Assembly (NCBI GenBank): GCA_002633005.1
Contig: NMRA01000520.1
Location: forward strand, 193,559-223,110
DNA from: Phoronis australis
Taxonomy: Eukaryota > Phoronida > Phoronidae
Direction of reading: 5' to 3'
Length of the DNA: 29,552 nucleotides
The translations under genes were made by a program, and so were the position numbers. A model generated the notes under the pieces. It was not told the DNA's origin. It did not search any database and was given only the letters and a program-made list of their open reading frames with translations. Position 1 is the first letter of the stretch. The number at the start of each line of letters is the position of its first letter. This document shows, piece by piece, positions 21,334 to 29,552 of the stretch.

Positions 21334-24300
21334 GTAAATACACGTATACATTTGTTTATCGAAATCATGAGAAGTATTTCGGAAACTTACGTTTGCGTTC
21401 AAGTGATGGGCGAGAGTTTGTTACTAATTGTTTACAGCTACGAAAACTCAGTTGTAACAGATGTTCGTTTCGTATTTCATACATGTTAACGAAAAATGGA
21501 ATTTTATGTAATCCTCATAACAAATGAAATTTCATATTACCCGCTAAAAATGTCAATTGTGCAGTTCTTGCCACGAGCGGATATGAACATTTAATAGGAA
21601 AAACATGTCCCTCGTAAAATACTAGAGCGACACCTATTTTGCAACCTATACGCACTGCAAATCTAACTTTGAGATTCCTGCCTTAAAAACATGAGTTCCC
21701 AGTATAACGTTCACCTAAGCTTTACATGTACTTATACCCACGGCGGCTATCACTTTTGTTGATAGGGCAGCCCTAAACTGGGTGCTTTGTTGTTGCTTGG
21801 CCATTCAGTGCTTTTTATGTTATTAGTTCATTCTATATTGAACAAACGCCAACGTCTACCACTTCTTGTACTCGCGCTACTGTCCTACTACTATTCAAAT
21901 AGTAAACGTCGACATTCTTAAAGGCGAAGGCAACCTTTTTTCATGTCACTTTTAGCAAAAATACATGTAAGGTTCGTTGATTATCCCAAACATATTTTTC
22001 ATTCAATTACAGCCTTTTGTAATTTAAACAATTACTCGTCATTTACTCCGGAAGTGACGTTTTGGCAGTCAAGTATTTCGCGCCAATTTCTTTTCATATA
22101 GTCTTACGGTGAAAGCTCCTGCGTCAGTCGTTGTTCTACCTCTGTTGTGATTAGTTTGGTCGTCGTTTGCTTTTGTTTACGAGTCAGTCTACATTCCACA
22201 CTGTTGCTGCGTACCGAGATGTACTCAGTATCATCTCACGGACAGACGAACAATTGTTACGCTTGCCCAAATATTCCACGACACTCTACCAGTGGATGGT
22301 GACCTGAGCACACAGACTGCTTACATCCCGCCGTGTGACTCCCTCGCCACCCACCTGGTACCTTCTCAAAAGCTCCAATACTTTAGACAAGTCCTCAATA
22401 AACTTATCAAAATTTGGCTAGCCGATCTATTTATTGGACGACGAAATGTCCTCGTCCCTGCGGGTGTCGAACGGGCCTGTATTCACTCCCTCTACTCAAC
22501 ATCGCAGCAGGGCTGCTTACAGGCTCTGTTACATAATGAGTACATGTACATACGATAATGAGTACATCCCGGTAAACAGCAACAGTGTTGCATGTTGACT
22601 GATTCGTATACAAAAGCAAACGGCGACCGAACGTGTCACAGCCGAGGTATAACAATAACTGACTCAACAGCTCTCAAAGTCACACTATATGAAAAGAAAG
22701 TGGCGCGAAATTCTTGCCTCCCAAAATGTCAATTCCGGAGTAAAGTACGAATAATTGATTAAATTACAAAAACCTGTAATTTGTCTGGGATAATCAAAGA
22801 ATATCATTTTTGCTAAAAGAGACATGAAAAAGGTTGCCTTTCCCTTTAAATGAAAGTGGCGTTCACATGCATGCAGAACTGGTTTAATCACTGAATTTCT
22901 TCGCTTTTATACCCGTTTTAAATTTTTACTGCGATATTATTTTGGCAGAAAATGGTTACAACTGGGTCGGAGTACTTGTACACTGCCACCAGGGAGCGCG
23001 CCTATTTCCGCTCAATCAGAATTCTTGTGCCATCTACGTGGGAAGACAAACCAGAATATGAGAGTGCCACATGGGAGACGTTTGAAGAGGCGGATCTCCG
23101 AGTTGACAAGAAGAATCCCGTCTGGGGCCACAACCCGTACACGAAACAACCCTGCGGATGTGGGGAGCCTGGCCATTATATCCATCTGACGCCACAGTTT
23201 CTTACAGACAACATGACTGAAGAAAAGTTTAGCAGATCTCATGTTTGGGGTGATGCAGGTTAGATTTTTTAATTGAGGGGCAAACGTTCCGGTTTAGGCG
23301 TACATGTACGTTGTCTTTACACATGATCGGACGGAATTTGAAGTTCCCGCAGCTTTGCACTTACCGTCCTGTCATTTTCTTCATAAGAGTTGTGTCAAAG
23401 AAGAAGGCAGGGAGCACACAGGGCAGTGTTGAAATGACAGTTATATAAAATTTAGTAAATTCGCTGTAGGTTATGTAAGCATTACCCTGAAATCTGTGTA
23501 GTTAGACAATTATTTTTAAAACTATCGATTTTAACTCAATGAGAGTATGCTTTCTGAGATTATCACCACCTTGAATTATATTTTTGACATCGACAGACTA
23601 ATTTTTCCTTAATTGACCTACGTCATTACAGCTTGACAAAAGTACCAAAAAGAACACTAGTCTGAAAGGAAATCACTAACATGCACAGCTTTCAATTGTT
23701 ATACATGCTCAATGGGAAATCAAAAAACGTTGTAGAAATAATTTCGTTTTTGTATTCAACTTCAAATTTTAAAAAAACTGAAGCGAAACATTCTACAAAT
23801 AATTCCTAACTGTTGTTTTGGTGACCAATGCATAAAGAATAGTATCAGAAAGCATCATCAAGTGAAACCATCCAATCAGCCATTTCTGTGAATGTTCCAA
23901 AGTTAGTCGAAGCTTGGAATTTGTCAACACGTATATGTACTGCAGAGTCCATAACATTGAGATTTGGTTCGTTGTTCTGTTCTATCTTTGAAATATGCTT
24001 CCAATTGAGGCCTATCATTTTAAAACTGAATGTGCTCATTCCACACTACAGGCAGAGTATTTGTTCACGAGTTTGCACACTTACGCTGGGGAGTTTTCGA
24101 CGAATACGGCTTCGAGAACGACCCTGACCACCCGCTGTTTTACCAAGACAACAGAGGTTCCCCTCGCGTCACTGGCTGCATCATGTATCCGCGCTTCAGG
24201 GGCAGAACACTGCACAAAACAACCAAGCAACAGTGCGCCAGAGACGCTATAACTCGTTTACCCGAGAAGGATTGCAGATTTTATCCCGAGCTCGGTTCAA

Positions 24301-27300
24301 GAAATCGAGCGAGAGCATCAGTGATGTTTATGCAGTTCGTAAACTCTGTGAGTCAACGCCACTAGGCTGAAATGTTGTTGATTCTCATAGTAATCCTCAC
24401 TAATACCGCCACTGATTTTGGTCAAAAGTAAAGCATTACAAATGTAAGCTCCTGTGTCCTCAATGATAACAATCATATTTTCTACATAGCTGTGCTGTTG
24501 AAGAGAAAACTTTGCGACGTTTGGCGACTGTCCAACATTGTCTTCTAGTATATACAAATCTATTGCACTAATGACAGCTGGCTTTACCAGGGATAAAATT
24601 ATGCATGCATAACGACGTAGCCGCGCAGGGTTGGTATGAAGTGGGAACGTTCACACGCAAGCTTGTGGTGTTCACGTATAGATTGAGCTCGGACGTTCCT
24701 GGGTACTACCCCTAAGGCAAGTTTCATGAAAAGCGACGTCAGGCTTAAGACAGGACTCGGGTCTTATGATCCCACTTCACAGTTCCTTAATAATGATCTC
24801 ATTACAGTTAAGTAAAGACTTGAATCACATTTCATGAAACGGGCCTCTGAGGTTAGCTAATTCCAGGTGGGGTGAAAACCACACTTTACGCATTGTGTGT
24901 ATCTGTAGGTCCTATGTACATCCATGTCTTCATATAGAGCTCTTGTCAGAGCAGCCGACGATTTTGTTGCAAAACATTGTATTGAAGCTTACTACCATTT
25001 GCCAGGTAGATACCTTTTGTGAGAGCAACCATCCTGACACCTACCGTCGTCATGACGCTTTGGCACCAAACAAACACAATAAAATGTGTAACCAACAAGG
25101 CACCTGGAACGTTATCACGAAGCACGCAGACTTTGACAACACCAACTTTCCAAGGTCGAACGTCGACACGGCTCCAGAAATCAGTGTTGTGTACAGGAGA
25201 AACAATCCACAAGATGTCGTTCTTGTCCTCGATAGTTCCGGTTCCATGCTAAAGGTGCGTTTCTAGTGGTCACATTATGGACTGATTTCCATGGAGGTAA
25301 TTAGTCCACGAAAAAGCAAGGCAACACACGTATTCGCGAAATATATCCAAACATTTGAAGCGAAGCACGTGACCACAGTACCTATTTCTTGCGAGTGTCT
25401 TGCTTCAACGGGGCGCAATGTGGATTCAACTATACTTTGTTCTTTTGAGGAAGTCAAACGTACATTTCATAATTCACTTTTCTTTTGCAAGATTTGGCCG
25501 AAAAATTGTTGTTGAACCGAAACAAATGAGAAAAAAGCATTTGCCATGCGCCACACTGCCCAGCGTTCTACTAAAGATCGCAAACGCAACACGAGATATC
25601 ACCAACTGAAGTCTTGCAAACGAAGCACGTTATATAGCTCTGGCCTTCAAATAAATATTATACATGGGTTTACTTACTATGTTTATTTCTAGAACAAACG
25701 TTACCTAAAACTTAACCAAGGAGTCGCACAGTTCATCCACGACACAGTCCGTGTTGGATCCAAGGTGGGTGTCGTCCAGTTTAGCTCTAGGGCAGCTGTG
25801 AAGACTCCGAAAATGGTGACGATTGCATCTGAAAACGACAAAGAGAGTTTGCTGTCTACTCTACCCGGAAAAGACGAGCTCGGTGGCGGAACTGGAATAG
25901 GGGGGGCTCTGCTGACCGCGTTGGAAGTAAGTTATACAGAAAACTAAACTTGTCATTTCTTGCACTTATTACGTGCCCGATATCCAGCACATGAGATTTT
26001 TGCACGCAAGCTTACACCTACCTACTGCTAGTTCTAATTCGACATGAAACTTGTGTAGTTCGAACGCATGTTCCTGCGGACAATTTACTGAGTGCGTTTA
26101 TTCATCATTGGGTAAATGTTTTCAATGTACAGTGTACACTTAGCCGTTGAGATTAGCATGGAACTTGGATGGTCTCACGTTTCCTTCATATAGCTACATT
26201 TTCTTAGGTACAGAAAGAAGTTTCTTCATGTAGATTTGTGTCTGTTACAGCAAGTGGGTTTCCACTATCCTGACCCTCTACCACCACAGTCAATTGAAAC
26301 ATCATCTGCAGCCATTTTTTGAAATGGTATTTCAAAACACATTAGCCTTTTGCTTTGCAGTTTTGTTTAGTGCAGGTATAGCCAGCAGAAGAATTAATCT
26401 TCCTTCCTACATGTACACAACTACTAAAATTGGAACTATTAACAATGTTACTCAAAAATCCATCGGGTGCGACCAAAACCTTTCCACTCTACGATAAAAT
26501 GATTTTTACGACAAAAAAACAAACCTTTCAGCACAACGCGAAGTGGTCAAGAATCCGTTTTCACCAGACTGGCCAGCTCTGGGAAACATGAACACTTATT
26601 ATACAAAGCTGGTAGCGTCCCGACTCACATTGATGGTGAAAATACTACAGCTACCATAACATGACAATTTCAGATCAGTTTCTCAGAGATAATCACCACA
26701 TTCCCAGTTACATGTGGGTCTCGGTTGTGTATGTAAGAATGACAGTAACGGCACTTTACTTGACCTTAGCTACATTTAAGTTATTTATACTGTAGATGTG
26801 TGTGCATTAGTACATGTATTTAATGATTTTGTGAATTTGAAAAGTAGAGGTTGGAGATTATTTTCTTGGCACAACTACAAAGCGATTTAATGTTTACTTG
26901 ATTGACAACATGTCTTCGTGATACGCACATGCTCTTGGATTGAGAGTTAAGATAAAGCGGGTTTCCTCTTTCAGGGGTGCTCAAAGCTCGCAGTCTATTC
27001 TGATGATTACAATCTTTTAGATACATTAATTATTGTTTAATGACCATCGTTTCCTTTCTCACGAACGAACTGTTCACAAAAACTTAACAGATTTCTTAAG
27101 AGAGGTGGGCACAAAAAGAAACGCGAGTATTAGAAAATAATGCAGTTTGATATAAAAGACTTGCGTTTGCAAGAAAGATAACTCTGCTGTTGAATGGACA
27201 ATGTCGGGTGAGATGGATAACTGTAAGTCATTCTGGGCGTGACGGCAGTGCATAAGCAGAAGAATATACCTAAATGCAAATCACTTGACGTGTCATCCAT

Positions 27301-29552
27301 AATAGGAAACTTCATTGCAAATTTAGTTACTGAGCTACCCAAAGAAGAATGTGTCTGGGACAAATATTATACTGGTCACGGATGGCAAAGAAAATCGGCA
27401 TCCTAACGTCAGCACCGTAATGCCGGAAGTAATAAAATCTGGTGTTGTCGTGAACGCCATCGCTTACACCAACGATGCCGGAAATGACGAGCTGGAAATG
27501 TTGAGTGAAAGCACAGGTAGGTAAAAAGAGACATAAAGAAATATATTTTCTTGAAAAGCTTGAACTGAATTACAACTGCATATTATTATCTTGTTTAGAA
27601 ATTATACAAGTTGAACGCAGGTGGTAATGTATACTGATCACGTATCAGATGTCTCATATCCACAACGTCATCTCAAACTGAACTCGTCTCTTTCGTGGAG
27701 GTAGAAATACTCGTGTAATGGACCTACATGTACATGTATACCGCACTCTGTTTTTTTTGAAGCGTCAGACGACTCTAGTCTGAGCTGAAGCGGACACGAG
27801 GATAACGATGCATTGCGTATCTACTAAAATCAGATTGTATCTGCCTCAAATTTTCTAATATTTTGAACCAAAAATGCGGCAAACAGTGCGTAAGAAAGCC
27901 ATTCCTGACGGCAATCATACATTGGTATTCATTGCATAAGGTGGTTGTCCTTAGTGCCATGGCGAACAAAATGTGAGCTTATCGCTACATCAACCCCTTA
28001 CATCCAGTTTTGCCCGCCCGGTCGTCATGATCTGTTGCCGCGAATCGTATCCATTGCTAGATTTTTATGGTCCTTATAAAGAGGACATTGACACTCATTG
28101 TCGTGAGTTAGTGCCCTTGCCCCCTACTTCCCAGTGCCTACGCTTGTAATTAATTACAGTGTACATGTATGCTTAAACCAATCTATGTTTAAGAAATAAA
28201 ATTTATAACATGGTATGTTAAGTCGCACAAGTGCAATATGGTAGAACATTCAAATGTTGTTACATTTTCTGTCATTGGTTTATATACGTTTACATCTTCA
28301 TGACTACCTACAGTACTCCGCCAGTGTTCAGTTACATCACAGATGACATCGGCTTGCCGGCTTAGCATAACAAAATTCTTGTATAGCAACTATGGGTCAA
28401 TTCAAACTCAAGGTGCCTGTAAACTGTACTTTTTTGCGTTCTGTACGTAAGTGAACGTCTTTTGGCACCATGTTTTCCAGGTGGTCTATTTTTCTTCTGT
28501 GCGGAAGACGAACAGGTTGTTCGGTTGAACAATGCTTTAGATAAGGCCTTAAACAAGCTATCCGACAACAAAGAAATTCGCCAGGAAGTACGTACGTATG
28601 AAGTAGACCTCGATCAGTCGTGGGATTTTAAAATAAGTGTTCAGTTCTTAAAACCTAATCCAAGACAATTCCCTCACACACATTATGTTTACATGTATCA
28701 ACACTATTTCAACATATAGATTTCATTTTCCAATACTTATTTTTGCTACCAAGCGTCTTATGTCGCTCTGAACAATGACTTTAAGTTGTCATTTCTCTCA
28801 AAAACGAATAATCATAACGTGTAAGCGTGCACTTTTTGTGTCCATTTATGCATTCTTTCAACGTAAGGCACACGTGACACAATTGCTGCAAGGAATATTT
28901 GCTTTTGGAGCGGAAATAGCTTTTTTCAACCTACACGCTATTCCAATATAGCAGCCCCGCTGGCCTGTCATTTCAGGGAAAAAATATATCGTGAAAATGC
29001 ATTCGTTAAGAGTTTTGAGCTTTTCGCTAAACACTCGCATTTCGTCACGTGATTTTCTTGATCTCGTGAAAGACTTGATCAGCGGAACGCTGGCCTTTTG
29101 ACGCCACTGATCACATATATCGGTCGCACAGGGATGTCGAACAGTTGGCTATCTCATCCAAATTTAAACTCTAACTCACCTGCAATTCTGTGTTTGTTCC
29201 AGTTGGCATCCTATGCCGTCGCATTGACCAACACTAGCTTGCACGAGCGCTCCATAAAGGTGGACGAAACTGTAGGTCGAAATACGGAATTCACATTTGC
29301 TTACCCTGATGGGGCCGACATCAAGGTAAAAAGACTAAATTATTATGCTTTCTGAATTTTCTGATATGAAGAGGACATTGAACAAGACGACACAGTAGCT
29401 AGTATTTGTTTTGCACATCGTCGCTTTGGTTCCATTTACAATTCTTTAGCAAGCAACGCAAGCACGTTGTACGAGGTTCTTGCAAGATGCAGACATCAAT
29501 GTAACGGGCACTTATTTCTGTAATACATGTATGAAGTGTTCTAAAACATATA
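21172..29552 (+). CDS. CLCA-family protein (calcium-activated chloride channel regulator), 3' end outside window
   Basis: Spliced gene assembled by eye from eight GT-AG exons: 21172-21333, 22949-23258, 24052-24347, 25006-25254, 25693-25926, 27327-27516, 28481-28587 and 29203-29325. Together they give 1671 nt, or 557 codons without a stop. Intron phases are 0,1,0,0,0,1,0,0 and every junction keeps frame. Visible in order: signal peptide (about residues 1-20), CLCA N-terminal domain with the zinc motif HEFAH (163-167) followed by LRWGVFDEY, a Cys-rich stretch (about 190-290), a VWA domain (about 326-490) with all MIDAS residues (D332/S334/S336, T406, D436), and the start of the region after the VWA. 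CLCA proteins are secreted or shed metalloproteases that modulate calcium-activated chloride currents and mucus. Full-length members are usually about 900 residues, so roughly 60 percent is here and the self-cleavage region lies beyond the edge. The family call is secure; which CLCA paralogue it is cannot be told. Confidence 0.95.
21918..22849 (-). mobile_element. THAP/TTAA transposon derivative (copy 2) in CLCA intron 1
   Basis: Bounded by perfect TTAA on both sides (21918-21921, 22846-22849). The ends start AGGCGAAGGCAACC on the left and, reverse-complemented, AGGGAAAGGCAACC on the right. The terminal repeats match copy 1 over about 290 bp. The interior 22270-22545 matches copy 1 only when reversed, including the stretches encoding EYRP and GVTRRDVSS, so this copy sits in minus orientation. 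Most of the THAP coding part is deleted. It lies wholly inside intron 1 of the CLCA gene and disturbs no exon. Confidence 0.8.
22949..23258 (+). CDS. CLCA exon 2: N-terminal domain
   Basis: Encodes residues 55-157 plus the first base of codon 158. The acceptor TTTTGGCAG precedes KMVTTGSEYLYTATRERAYF, which matches the family's DMV..AS.YLF.AT segment, and ILVPSTW matches the conserved I.IP.TW. PYTKQPCGCGEPGHYIHLTP contains the conserved PYT...GCG..G.YIH.TP block just before the protease motif. One N-glycosylation sequon (NMT) is present. The donor GTTAGA at 23259 is weak, but it is required because the frame hits a stop two codons later and exon 3 completes the Gly codon. Confidence 0.93.
24052..24347 (+). 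CDS. CLCA exon 3: HExxH metallohydrolase core
   Basis: Encodes residues 158-256. The acceptor is CACACTACAG. The exon opens with (G)RVFVHEFAHLRWGVFDEY, the diagnostic CLCA motif: H163 and H167 as zinc ligands, E164 as catalytic base, and an acidic residue (D174 or E175) as the likely third ligand. Four cysteines follow (GC, QQC, DC and nearby), then MFMQFVNS, which matches the family's MFMQ..SS. Two donors are possible, GTAAAC at 24339 and GTGAGT at 24348. The second fits the consensus better and aligns with the family. No active-site residue is missing, so proteolysis is plausible. Confidence 0.95.
24715..24846. mobile_element. Small inverted-repeat element (MITE) in CLCA intron 3
   Basis: The left end reads AGGCAAGTTTCATGAAA and the right end, reverse-complemented, AGGCCCGTTTCATGAAA, 15 of 17 matching. 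The interior has repeated CTTAAGAC/ACTCGGGTCTTA-like words, typical of foldback elements. Length is about 132 bp and no target duplication is clear. Confidence 0.55.
25006..25254 (+). CDS. CLCA exon 4: Cys-rich linker and first VWA strand with DSSGS
   Basis: Encodes residues 257-339. It opens with VDTFCES, matching the family's V.EFC, then has APNKHNKMCNQQGTWNVI, close to the conserved APN.QN..C..R..W.VI block. It ends with DVVLVLDSSGSM, the first VWA strand and the DxSxS part of the metal-binding MIDAS. The acceptor is TTTGCCAG and the donor GTGCGT, phase 0. Confidence 0.94.
25693..25926 (+). CDS. CLCA exon 5: VWA domain middle, MIDAS threonine
   Basis: Encodes residues 340-417. The acceptor is TTTATTTCTAG and the donor a strong GTAAGT. 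Contains the VWA helix (NKRYLKLNQGVAQFI), the strand VGVVQFSS, and GGGTGIGGAL, whose Thr406 is the second MIDAS element. The segment KVGVVQFSSRA is in register with the family's WVGMV.FDS.A. Confidence 0.94.
25927..27326. other. CLCA intron 5
   Basis: 1.4 kb between exons 5 and 6. Open frames 26294-26497 (+) and 26820-27026 (-) are not CLCA-like and look like chance. No transposon ends were recognised. Two TACATGTA octamers are present. Confidence 0.6.
27327..27516 (+). CDS. CLCA exon 6: VWA strand with MIDAS aspartate
   Basis: Encodes residues 418-480 plus one base. The acceptor is TTGCAAATTTAG. It contains IILVTDGKEN (Asp436, third MIDAS element), then VIKSGVVVNAIAY, matching the family's V..SG..IH..A. 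Spacing from exon 5 to LVTDG equals that of vertebrate members without gaps, which supports this acceptor even though intron 5 is the longest after intron 1. Two NVS glycosylation sequons are present. The start is too far from an ATG to appear as a stand-alone frame. Confidence 0.92.
28481..28587 (+). CDS. CLCA exon 7: end of VWA domain
   Basis: Completes the Gly codon and reads (G)GLFFFCAEDEQVVRL, matching the conserved LS..TGGL.F motif formed across the exon 6/7 junction, then a helix NALDKALNKLSDN. The acceptor is TGTTTTCCAG. The donor is GTACGT at 28588, phase 0; a second GTACGT four bases later would break frame. Confidence 0.92.
29203..29325 (+). CDS. CLCA exon 8: segment after the VWA domain
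   Basis: Encodes residues 517-557. It contains SIKVDETVGRNTEFTFAYPD, in register with the family's V.VD.TVG.DT.F...W segment that follows the VWA domain. The acceptor is GTTTGTTCCAG and the donor GTAAAA, phase 0. The remaining bases to the window end (29326-29552) are intron, and the rest of the protein is outside. Confidence 0.92.

Noticed and set aside
17845-21780. AGGGCTGCCCT near 17845 and AGGGCAGCCCT near 21768 as ends of one element
   Set aside because: Only about 14 bp match, the word is itself near-palindromic, and no further similarity extends from either site.
24895-25005. Extending CLCA exon 4 upstream to the first in-frame start
   Set aside because: The sequence before 25006 is not family-like and a clear acceptor precedes VDTFC. 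The frame is open there by chance.
26294-26497. Extra CLCA exon in intron 5
   Set aside because: Exons 5 and 6 align to family members without a gap, leaving no room for an added exon.

Overview
The window looks like a stretch of an invertebrate metazoan genome. Its coding DNA is split into short exons with GT-AG introns, it is AT-rich between genes, and it is dense in relics of DNA transposons. The style of the repeats, the THAP-type transposon pieces and the deuterostome-like CLCA gene fit a lancelet (Branchiostoma) best, but that species call is inference. Two N positions (12269 and 14495) sit in C-rich runs, as expected for draft assembly.

Right third (21172 to the end): the one firmly identified gene, on the + strand, is a calcium-activated chloride channel regulator (CLCA family). 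Eight exons with matching splice phases encode the first 557 residues: signal peptide, CLCA N-terminal metallohydrolase domain with HEFAH, VWA domain with a complete MIDAS, and the start of the region after the VWA. The gene runs off the right edge. Intron 1 carries a THAP-transposon derivative and intron 3 carries a small inverted-repeat element.

Left end (1 to about 5000): two less certain gene pieces. On the minus strand, two exons with compatible splice phase (957-746 and 456-204) end in a degenerate C2H2 finger. On the + strand, a cysteine-rich 3' gene end (1978-2427) is followed by an AATAAA signal. A single minus-strand exon candidate lies at 4727-4921. The rest is intronic or intergenic sequence.

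Middle (5500 to 17000): mostly mobile and repeated DNA. It holds a duplicated repeat of about 460 bp with conserved hairpins (5918-6379 and 6883-7348), a palindromic satellite-like stretch (7890-8400), a TTAA-flanked element with a YQFE-type exon relic (8806-10470), a 52-bp tandem array, a hAT-like MITE with an 8-bp target duplication, and a THAP transposon remnant with inverted repeats of about 290 bp (12642-13970). The last three, plus decayed coding sequence at 14638-15930, lie between two perfect 31-bp inverted repeats 5.2 kb apart (11345 and 16594), which may bound one large decayed transposon.

17000 to 21170 is mostly featureless upstream DNA of the CLCA gene, with one weak exon candidate. 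The octamer TACATGTA occurs about 19 times in the window, far above expectation.
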